7,828 nucleotides of DNA from an uncultured Acidimicrobiia bacterium (lineage in GTDB: Bacteria; Actinomycetota; Acidimicrobiia; Spongiisociales; Spongiisociaceae), in the NCBI GenBank assembly GCA_937900165.1, contig CALCCX010000579.1, forward strand, positions 1-7,828. Direction: 5' to 3'. Within the stretch, counting starts at the first letter, position 1; every line of letters begins with the position of its first letter. The notes under the pieces are model-generated. The model was not told where the DNA came from. It ran no database searches and saw only the letters and a list, made by a program, of their open reading frames with translations. Positions 1-5,996 of the stretch are shown here, in pieces. The translations under genes and the position numbers were made by a program.

Positions 1-95
1 CTCCTGCTTCATTCCTCATCATATCCGCACTTTGTTTTTGTTTTCTTTTTTCTTTTTTTTTCTTTTTCTTTTGTTTTTTGTGTTTTTTTTTTTTT
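1..95. other. T-rich low-complexity sequencing noise at contig end
   Basis: The first 30 bases are pyrimidine-rich mixed sequence. From about 31 the stretch is nearly all T with scattered C and G, ending in an unbroken T run directly against the adapter at 96. Read on the minus strand, the order is insert, reverse-complemented adapter, then a poly-A-like tail decaying into noise. That is what a read yields when it runs through a short insert and off the end of the adapter. I infer that this stretch is not genomic. It is not a terminator or a biological poly-T tract. Confidence 0.9.
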
Positions 96-153
96 AATGA
101 TACGGCGACCACCGAGATCTACACTCTTTCCCTACACGACGCTCTTCCGATCT
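96..153 (+). other. Illumina P5 / TruSeq universal adapter contamination
   Basis: These 58 bases match, as I remember it, the full single-index TruSeq universal adapter. It begins AATGATACGGCGACCACC (the P5 flow-cell end) and finishes with the read-1 primer end GCTCTTCCGATCT. No i5 index lies between the P5 part and the primer part. Genomic sequence starts at 154. The adapter creates two false coding signals: an open frame from 97 on the plus strand beginning MIRRPPRSTLF, and the residues DRKSVV plus a stop (132-134) at the end of the minus-strand penicillin-binding protein frame. This stretch should be trimmed. Confidence 0.98.
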
Positions 154-1052
154 AGCTGGCGCCTGACTTCGGCTACTACGTGGTCGGCAGGCGAATCGAA
201 ATCGGACGGCGGCGAAATTACAAACGGTTCAGCCTTGGCCCTCTCGGCCTCTTCGACGGTTATGAACTCTGAACGCGCCATCAAATCGATCACGTCGTCG
301 CGCCTCATCAGCGCTCGTTCGGCCTCTCGCCTTGGATCGTTCTCGGAGGGGTTACGGATGATGACGGCGAGGGTGGCTGCCTCGGCGATGGAGAGTTGGT
401 CCATCGGCTTTTCGAAATATTCCCGGGATGCTGTCTTGACCCCGTAGGCAGATGATCCGAAATACACGGAGTTGAGGTAGAACTCGAGAATCTGCTCTTT
501 GTCGAAGCGTTGTTCCAACTCGACCGCGTACAACGCTTCGGTGATCTTGCGCTGGATGGTCAGCTCATCGCCGACGAAATTCTTCTTGATCACCTGCTGG
601 GTGATCGTTGAGCCACCCCTGGTGCTGTCGCTTTGAAGGTTGTCGATGAAGGCCGAGAAAATGGATTCGAAGTCGATCCCGTCATGGACGAAAAAATCGC
701 CGTCTTCTGCAGCAAGGATCGCATAGACGATGGTGTCGGGAATCTGATCGTATTGAACCGGTTCGGAATTCCGGCCGTCGTGCAGTTCGGAAAGCAGTGT
801 CCCATCCTCTGTGAAGATCCTCGAGACCTCTGACAGGTCTGGCAGTCGCAAATCGACGGCATCGGTCTCGGGGAAATACTCCTGTACCAATTCGTCAAAG
901 GTTCCATAAGCGGAGTTGACCCCCAAGAACGCGAATAAGCCCAGCCAGGTTGCGACCAGGCCCATAACCATCACCAGCGAGAGGAGCGCGATGAACCATC
1001 GGCTTCGCAGCTCGCGGCGCTCGATTTGGTGAATGGTCAGTTCAGGAGGCAT
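154..1052 (-). CDS. Class A penicillin-binding protein (GT51 transglycosylase), 3' truncated
   Basis: This is a membrane-anchored peptidoglycan glycosyltransferase that polymerises lipid II outside the membrane. Counting from the ATG at 1052, residues ~20-44 form one hydrophobic N-terminal segment after an Arg-rich cytoplasmic start, giving a type II signal anchor. The GT51 motifs follow in order: EDGDFFVHDG (~116-125, with catalytic Glu116), GGSTITQQ (~146-153), RKITE (~168-172), and ILEFYLNSVYFG (~188-199). About 300 residues are genuine. The frame then runs into adapter at 153, so the final DRKSVV and the stop are artificial. The transpeptidase domain expected in a bifunctional enzyme would lie beyond the break. 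The linker-like tail after the GT domain favours a class A bifunctional protein over a monofunctional transglycosylase. A TTG four codons upstream (1062-1064) is an alternative start; neither has a strong Shine-Dalgarno sequence. It is unrelated in function to its divergent neighbour. Confidence 0.93.
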
Positions 1053-1170
1053 CGGACATTCCAACGCTCGGAGGGTCGGGAAAGTTGCGGCGGTAAGGTC
1101 CAGACTTCAATGGCCCGGAACCATCACCGAGAATCGTGACCGCATGGTACCGACCTGAGGGAGTTTGCCA
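1053..1170. promoter_or_regulatory. Divergent intergenic region between the PBP and mutase genes
   Basis: About 118 bases separate the ATG of the penicillin-binding protein gene from the chosen GTG of the mutase gene, so outward promoters for both are expected here. I could not pick out a convincing -35/-10 pair on either strand. The only clear signal is the mutase ribosome binding site at 1157-1163. The promoter assignment rests on gene orientation alone. Confidence 0.35.
1157..1163 (+). promoter_or_regulatory. Shine-Dalgarno site that decides the mutase start
   Basis: GAGGGAG lies 7 bases before the GTG at 1171 and only 1 base before the in-frame TTG at 1165. The spacing fits GTG and is too short for TTG, so the mutase protein should begin at 1171, two codons inside the longest open frame. 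Confidence 0.7.
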
Positions 1171-2742
1171 GTGAATTCCGACAACCGCCAGTTCGAATAC
1201 AAAACGACGAGCGGAGTCGTGGTCCAGCCTCTTTACACCTCTTCAAAGTCGGACGCCGAGCTGCCTGGCGAGTTTCCGTTTACTCGCGGGCCGTATGGCT
1301 CGATGTATCGCGGCCGAATTTGGACCATGCGTCAGTACGCGGGTTTCGGGACTGCGGAGGAGACCAACCAGCGATTCCGGGCACTCATGGCAGCGGGCCA
1401 AACCGGCCTCTCGGTGGCCTTCGACCTCCCCACCCAGATGGGACTCGATTCGGACGCCCCGCTTGCCCGAGGTGAAGTCGGCAAGGTGGGGGTCTCAATC
1501 GATTCGATCGATGACATGCGCCGTCTGTTCGACGGGATCCCACTCGGTCAGATTTCTACTTCCATGACCATCAATTCGACCGCAGCGATCCTCCTCCTGC
1601 TCTACCAGCTGGTCGCCGAGGAACGCGGAGTGGTCGGCGCAGATGTCAGAGGCACCGTCCAGAATGACATTCTCAAGGAGTACATCGCCAGAGGCACCTA
1701 CATCTATCCGCCGGCGCCGTCCATGCGAATCGTCACCGATCTTTTTTCGTACTGCGCTGCCGAACTCCCCAACTGGAACACAATCTCGATCAGCGGATAT
1801 CACATCAGAGAGGCCGGTTCCACTGCCGCCCAGGAGATCGCCTTCACCATCGCCAATGGTTTGGCCTACGTGAGCGCGGCAATGGCGGCGGGTCTGGATG
1901 TGGATGATTTCGCCCCTCGCCTCTCCTTCTTTTGGAACGCTCACAACAACTTCTTCGAAGAGATTGCCAAATACCGCGCGGCCAGAAGGATGTGGGCCAC
2001 CCTGATGAAGGATCGGGTTGGAGCCAAGGAGCCTGCTTCATGGCGCATGCGTTTTCATACCCAAACGGCAGGATCGAGCCTGACCGCCCAGCAGCCTGAA
2101 AACAACATTGCCCGCACCACAATCCAGGCAATGGCGGCTGTACTCGGAGGTACTCAGTCGCTCCATACCAACTCCTTTGACGAGGCGCTTGGCCTCCCAA
2201 CCGAACACGCGGCGACCCTTGCCCTGCGCACTCAGCAGGTCATTGGTTATGAGTCCGGGGTCACCGATACGCCTGATCCGCTGGGCGGGTCCTTTTTTGT
2301 CGAGGCGTTGACAGACGAACTCGAATCCATTTCGCAACGGATGATCGACGAGATCGACCAGCTAGGAGGGGCGGTTGCCGCGATCGAGGTCGGGTATCAG
2401 CAGGGTGAGATCGAAGACGCTGCCTACCAGGCGGCGACAGATGTAGATTCCGGCGAATCGGTCTTGGTCGGTGTCAATCGATTCGTGGACGAAGACCATC
2501 CATCGGTGCCGACGTTGACCGTTGATCCTCGGCACGAACATGATCAGGTGCGGAGATTGGCCGCGGTTCGTACGAGCCGCGATCAGGCAGCGGTGGACGA
2601 ATCTCTCGACGATCTGCGATCCGCCGCACAAGGGAGTGACAACCTCTTGTACCCGATGAAGACGGCTCTGGCGCACCGCGCCACCCTCGGGGAAGTCTCA
2701 GACGTATTGCGAAGCGTCTTCGGAGTGCACCGCCAGGGCTGA
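1171..2742 (+). CDS. Methylmalonyl-CoA mutase, large (catalytic) subunit without B12 domain
   Basis: This is the TIM-barrel subunit of an adenosylcobalamin-dependent acyl-CoA mutase, most likely interconverting (R)-methylmalonyl-CoA and succinyl-CoA in the cytoplasm. The 523-residue protein matches the family throughout: RGPYGSMYRGRIWTMRQYAGF (~39-59), AFDLPTQMGLDSD (~83-95), GTVQNDILKEYIARGTYIYPP (~161-181), SISGYHIREAG (~206-216), and GGTQSLHTNSFDEALGLPT (~326-344). Residues that set substrate choice in Propionibacterium MutB are kept: Tyr89 is Tyr56 here (RQYAGF) and Arg207 is Arg174 (ARGTY). The active-site Tyr243/His244 pair is Tyr210/His211. Isobutyryl-CoA and 2-hydroxyisobutyryl-CoA mutases differ at the Tyr89 position. 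The protein ends at VLRSVFG, where full-length mutases enter the cobalamin-binding domain, so it needs a separate B12 subunit that is not in this window. The GTG start is set by the GAGGGAG site; a TTG at 1165 is less likely. Confidence 0.94.
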   Translation: MNSDNRQFEYKTTSGVVVQPLYTSSKSDAELPGEFPFTRGPYGSMYRGRIWTMRQYAGFGTAEETNQRFRALMAAGQTGLSVAFDLPTQMGLDSDAPLARGEVGKVGVSIDSIDDMRRLFDGIPLGQISTSMTINSTAAILLLLYQLVAEERGVVGADVRGTVQNDILKEYIARGTYIYPPAPSMRIVTDLFSYCAAELPNWNTISISGYHIREAGSTAAQEIAFTIANGLAYVSAAMAAGLDVDDFAPRLSFFWNAHNNFFEEIAKYRAARRMWATLMKDRVGAKEPASWRMRFHTQTAGSSLTAQQPENNIARTTIQAMAAVLGGTQSLHTNSFDEALGLPTEHAATLALRTQQVIGYESGVTDTPDPLGGSFFVEALTDELESISQRMIDEIDQLGGAVAAIEVGYQQGEIEDAAYQAATDVDSGESVLVGVNRFVDEDHPSVPTLTVDPRHEHDQVRRLAAVRTSRDQAAVDESLDDLRSAAQGSDNLLYPMKTALAHRATLGEVSDVLRSVFGVHRQG

Positions 2743-2812
2743 CGCTCGCTCCGTTTGGCCATTGGAATGTGTCATTGCAGAACTAGGGTTTTGCCCGATC
2801 CGCCATTTCCAT

Positions 2813-2819
2813 AGGGGAG
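2813..2819 (+). promoter_or_regulatory. Shine-Dalgarno site of the LpdA-like gene
   Basis: AGGGGAG ends 2 bases before the ATG at 2822. The spacing is short, but the match is strong, and it supports 2822 over the upstream in-frame start at 2762. Confidence 0.6.
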
Positions 2820-2821
2820 CC

Positions 2822-4186
2822 ATGACCAACGAAGAAACTCCGCTGCGCCTCCTCATCATTGGCGGCGGTCCCGCCGGTACCACGACCGCGACGGTGGCTG
2901 CTTCCCTGGGCGCAGACGTGACGCTCGTCGAAGACTCGATAATCGGGGGCGCTGCACACCTGCTCGACTGCATTCCCTCGAAAACAATGGTGGCGACGTC
3001 GATTCGCATGAACGCCATCCGCGGAGCAGAAAAGGTCGGGATCGTCGCCGGTCGTTCACACGTCGACCTGGCGCGGCTCGGTGCCAGGATCAAGACGATT
3101 TCTGGAGGTCTGGCTTCGGCGACCAGCAAGCTGCTGGAGAGCCAGGACGTCAATCTCATCAGAGGCCGCGGCCGGTTCACGGGGCCCAACCGCGCTGTCG
3201 CGGAAACCGAGGAGGGCGAGCTCGGCTTGACCTTCGATGCCGCACTGATATCTACGGGATCGAAACCAAGAGCACCAGAGTGGGCAGGAGTCGACGGCGA
3301 ACGCATCCTGACCACTCGCCACGCCTATGGGTTACCGACCGTGCCAGAGCACATGATCGTGGTGGGATCTGGGGTGACAGGGGTGGAGATGGTCCACATC
3401 TTCGAGAGTCTTGGCGCAAGGGTGACCCTGGTCGTCAGCCGTCAGCAAGTCCTTCCCCATCGAGACCCGGAAGTCGCGGCGGTGCTCGAGGATGGGTTCT
3501 TGGAGCGTGATGTGAAGTTGCTCAAAGGCGCAAGGGCCACCGCGATCACCAGGGAGGGCGACGAAGTAGTGGTCGACATGGACGATGGCCGGACGGTGAC
3601 CGGTAGCCATGTGCTGCTGGCGATCGGCTCTGTTCCACTGTCGGATGGGCTGGGACTGGACACGATCGGGATCGAAACCGAACGTGGCTACATCCCGGTG
3701 GACGAGTACCAGCGCACCAACGTCGATCATGTCTATGCAGCCGGCGACGTCACCGGCCAGCTCCCTCTTTCATCCGTGGCAGCGATGCAAGGCAGGAAGA
3801 TCGGTCGCCATGCCCTCGGACATCCGGTTGCACCAATCGACTTCTCGAAAGTAGCCCAAGCAATTTTCACCGAACCCGAGATCGCCTCGGTTGGCCTCGA
3901 AGAGGCCGTCGCAGCCGCCGAGGGCAGAAAGGTCCGGATCACCAAGGTGCCGTTCGCCGCCAACCCGCGTAGCGTGATCCACGGCGATACCACCGGCTTT
4001 GTGAAGGTGATGTCGGATCCGGCGACGCGAGTCGTGCTTGGGGGCACAATCGTGGGCCATCGGGCGAGTGAACTGATCGGCGTCCTGGCACTGGCCACTC
4101 GTGCCCAGGTCAAAGCCGATGTGCTGGTCGATACGCTGATGGTGCATCCGAGCCTGTCTGAGAGCGTGAGCGACGCCGGCGAATAG
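2822..4186 (+). CDS. LpdA-like flavoprotein of the disulfide reductase fold, one redox Cys missing
   Basis: This is a 454-residue FAD- and NAD(P)H-binding oxidoreductase with the lipoamide dehydrogenase fold. The N-terminal FAD Rossmann motif GGGPAG is at ~14-19, the NAD(P)-binding motif VGSGVTGVE at ~181-189, and the second FAD motif YAAGDV at ~305-310. The C-terminal dimerisation domain carries HPSLSE (His442, Glu447), the usual catalytic dyad. The redox motif, normally C-x4-C, reads GGAAHLLDCIPSK: the FAD-proximal cysteine (Cys50) is present, but the interchange cysteine is Ala45. Mycobacterium tuberculosis LpdA (Rv3303c) has the same kind of loss and is described as an NAD(P)H:quinone reductase, so that role is more likely than E3 of a dehydrogenase complex. 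The ATG at 2822 follows AGGGGAG and directly precedes the conserved fold; the open frame extends 20 codons further upstream without family-like sequence. It lies 79 bases after the mutase gene on the same strand and may be cotranscribed. Confidence 0.9.
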   Translation: MTNEETPLRLLIIGGGPAGTTTATVAASLGADVTLVEDSIIGGAAHLLDCIPSKTMVATSIRMNAIRGAEKVGIVAGRSHVDLARLGARIKTISGGLASATSKLLESQDVNLIRGRGRFTGPNRAVAETEEGELGLTFDAALISTGSKPRAPEWAGVDGERILTTRHAYGLPTVPEHMIVVGSGVTGVEMVHIFESLGARVTLVVSRQQVLPHRDPEVAAVLEDGFLERDVKLLKGARATAITREGDEVVVDMDDGRTVTGSHVLLAIGSVPLSDGLGLDTIGIETERGYIPVDEYQRTNVDHVYAAGDVTGQLPLSSVAAMQGRKIGRHALGHPVAPIDFSKVAQAIFTEPEIASVGLEEAVAAAEGRKVRITKVPFAANPRSVIHGDTTGFVKVMSDPATRVVLGGTIVGHRASELIGVLALATRAQVKADVLVDTLMVHPSLSESVSDAGE

Positions 4187-4187
4187 A

Positions 4188-4213
4188 TCCGCCTTGTCGA
4201 GATTGGAAGCGGA
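4188..4213. terminator. Possible weak bidirectional hairpin between convergent genes
   Basis: TCCGCCTT (4188-4195) can pair with AAGCGGA (4207-4213), giving about 7 base pairs with one bulged C and an 11-base loop. It lies in the 31-base gap between two convergent stop codons, where a shared terminator is plausible. There is no T tract on either side, so this is not a standard intrinsic terminator. Confidence 0.25.
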
Positions 4214-4217
4214 GCGC

Positions 4218-5957
4218 TCAGCGCACGATGGCGAGGACCGCCCCTGGTGATACGGCATCACCAGGCTGAACTCGCAGATCGACCAGTTCGCCCGCGATCG
4301 GTGTCTTGACCTCATTTTCCATCTTCATGGCCTCGAGGATGCAGATTGTCTCGTCCGCGTTTACCGACTCTCCCGCTTTGACCGGCACCTTGACGATCGT
4401 GCCCTGCATCGGAGCTGTGATCAGGCCTGGTTCTCCGGACGCAACAGTTGACGAACCGGCCCGCTTCGGTGGTTTGCGACCTGGCGTCGCCTTGCTGGTC
4501 GGCGCGGCCTCTGGGGTCCAGTAAGTCACCTCGAAGCGTTTGCCTCCCACCTCGACGGTCATGTCGCGCCGGGTCAACGCCTCGTCGGTCGGCATGGTCT
4601 GTCCGAAATCGAAGGGGACATCGCCGAGAACGACCTCGTCCTCCATGAATCGGGTGTGGTGGCGGCCGGCCACAAATGTCTCGTGCTCCAGCACGGCTCG
4701 GTGGGCGGGAATCGTCGTGGCCACTCCGACGATCCGATATTCGTCTATCGCCCGTTTTGCCCTTCTTATGGCTTCGGGTCTGTCTCTGCCCCATACGACC
4801 AACTTGGCGATCAGATTGTCGTAGTACTGGCTGACCGTTGCCCCCGGCTGCATCCAGGAGTCGACCCTGACCCCGAATCCGGAGGGTTCTCGGTACTCGG
4901 TGATGGTTCCGGGGTTCGGCAAGAAATCTTTGGCAGGGTTCTCGGCATTGATCCTGAGCTCGATTGCGTGCCCGTTGACCGTGACCGAGTCGAACGACAG
5001 CGGATCGCCGGCCGCCACCGCCAGCTGTTCGGCGACGAGATCGATTCCGGTTGTCATCTCGGTCACGGTGTGTTCCACCTGGAGGCGTGTGTTCATTTCC
5101 AGGAAATAGAAGCTGCCTTCTTGGTCGAGCAGAAATTCGACGGTGCCAGCGTTGCGATATTGGCAGGCGGTCGCGACCGCGATTGCCGCCTCGCCCAGAG
5201 CCTGTCTCTGCTCGGCCGACAAGAGTGGGGCCGGGGCCTCTTCGATGAGTTTTTGATGCCGACGCTGAACCGAGCAGTCTCGGTCGCCGAGGAAGACCGC
5301 GCTGCCGTGATCGTCGACAATGATTTGGGCTTCGATGTGCCTCGGTTTCACCAGGTACTTTTCGACGTAGACCTCTGGATTGCCGAAGTACGCATCTGCC
5401 TCTCGCCTGGCCCCTTCGTAGGCTTCGGAAAGGCCGGACTTGTCGTGCACCACTCGTAAGCCTTTGCCCCCACCCCCGAATGCAGCTTTGACGGCGACCG
5501 GGTATCCGAATTTGGCAGCGACGGCTGCGATCTCGTCGGCCGATGTCAAAGGCTCGGCTGTACCCGGTACGGTCGCCACCCCGGCCGCCTCGGCGGCGAT
5601 GCGCGACGAGATCTTGTCGCCCATCGTGGCGATGGCCGAAGGTGGAGGGCCTACCCAGATGATGTTTGCGTCGATAACCGCTTGAGCGAATTCAGGGTTT
5701 TCGGCCAAGAACCCATACCCGGGGTGGATTGCTTCGGCATCAGATTCCGAAGCGACGGAGAGGATTCGCTCGGAGTTGAGGTAGGAGTCGGCAGCGGCTG
5801 CACCTCCGATGTTCCAGGCCTCGTCCGCCAGCGATACGTGCAGAGCATCTCGGTCGAGCTCGCTATACACCGCGATGGTCCGGATGCCGAGTTCCCTTGC
5901 GGTCCGGATGATTCGCACGGCGATTTCGCCCCGGTTCGCGATCAGAAGGGATTTCAC
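4218..5957 (-). CDS. Acyl/propionyl-CoA carboxylase alpha subunit (biotin carboxylase + biotin carrier)
   Basis: This chain carboxylates its own biotin using ATP and bicarbonate, then carries the carboxylbiotin to the beta subunit. It has 579 residues, typical of actinobacterial AccA/PccA. The biotin carboxylase part (~1-445) opens with the signature KSLLIANRGEIAVRI and has HPGYGFLAEN (~78-87), the ATP-grasp glycine loop GGGGKG (~161-166), RDCSVQRRHQK (~226-236) and EMNTRLQVEH (~287-296). A poorly conserved stretch and an Ala/Pro/Lys-rich flexible linker (~482-510) follow. The biotin carrier domain (~511-579) contains EAMKMEN with the biotinyl lysine at 545, 34 residues from the end, as is usual. 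The start is GTG at 5957, fixed by the conserved N-terminus; no Shine-Dalgarno sequence precedes it. It lies 39 bases downstream of the beta gene on the same strand, so the two probably form an operon. The acyl substrate is set by the beta chain. Confidence 0.95.
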   Translation of the reverse strand: MKSLLIANRGEIAVRIIRTARELGIRTIAVYSELDRDALHVSLADEAWNIGGAAAADSYLNSERILSVASESDAEAIHPGYGFLAENPEFAQAVIDANIIWVGPPPSAIATMGDKISSRIAAEAAGVATVPGTAEPLTSADEIAAVAAKFGYPVAVKAAFGGGGKGLRVVHDKSGLSEAYEGARREADAYFGNPEVYVEKYLVKPRHIEAQIIVDDHGSAVFLGDRDCSVQRRHQKLIEEAPAPLLSAEQRQALGEAAIAVATACQYRNAGTVEFLLDQEGSFYFLEMNTRLQVEHTVTEMTTGIDLVAEQLAVAAGDPLSFDSVTVNGHAIELRINAENPAKDFLPNPGTITEYREPSGFGVRVDSWMQPGATVSQYYDNLIAKLVVWGRDRPEAIRRAKRAIDEYRIVGVATTIPAHRAVLEHETFVAGRHHTRFMEDEVVLGDVPFDFGQTMPTDEALTRRDMTVEVGGKRFEVTYWTPEAAPTSKATPGRKPPKRAGSSTVASGEPGLITAPMQGTIVKVPVKAGESVNADETICILEAMKMENEVKTPIAGELVDLRVQPGDAVSPGAVLAIVR

Positions 5958-5977
5958 GTCTTAGAGGTTAGGCGCAT
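5954..5977 (-). promoter_or_regulatory. Candidate 7-codon leader ORF overlapping the carboxylase alpha start
   Basis: In the 39-base gap between the beta and alpha genes, an ATG at 5977 opens a short frame MRLTSKT. Its TGA stop overlaps the GTG start of the alpha gene in the four bases GTGA. Because the alpha gene lacks a Shine-Dalgarno sequence, stop-start reinitiation from this frame could supply its translation. A frame this short can arise by chance, and its own upstream ribosome binding site is weak (AGG, about 10 bases before the ATG). Confidence 0.2.
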
Positions 5978-5996
5978 GGGCGGAGCCTGGCTGTGT

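Noticed and set aside
31..95. Long T tract as a transcription terminator or biological poly-T repeat
   Set aside because: It abuts the end of the P5 adapter and has no stem; read-through noise explains it fully.
97..447. Plus-strand open frame of 116 codons at the left end
   Set aside because: Its start and first ~19 residues come from adapter sequence, and the rest is antisense to the penicillin-binding protein gene.
1171..2742. Isobutyryl-CoA or 2-hydroxyisobutyryl-CoA mutase large subunit
   Set aside because: Those enzymes have a different residue at the MutB Tyr89 position. Here both the Tyr89 and Arg207 equivalents are retained, which fits methylmalonyl-CoA.
2762..2821. Twenty-residue N-terminal extension of the LpdA-like protein
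   Set aside because: The extra residues do not resemble the family, and AGGGGAG precedes the ATG at 2822.
2698..3315. Minus-strand open frame of 205 codons
   Set aside because: It is the shadow of the LpdA-like gene, with low-complexity Ser/Pro/Ala-rich composition and no family match.
3770..4315. Minus-strand open frame of 181 codons across the convergent gap
   Set aside because: It overlaps the ends of two strongly supported genes in other frames and has no recognisable motifs.
4656..5459. Plus-strand open frame of 267 codons
   Set aside because: It is antisense to the well-conserved carboxylase alpha gene and shows no recognisable domain. Long antisense frames are common in GC-rich genes.
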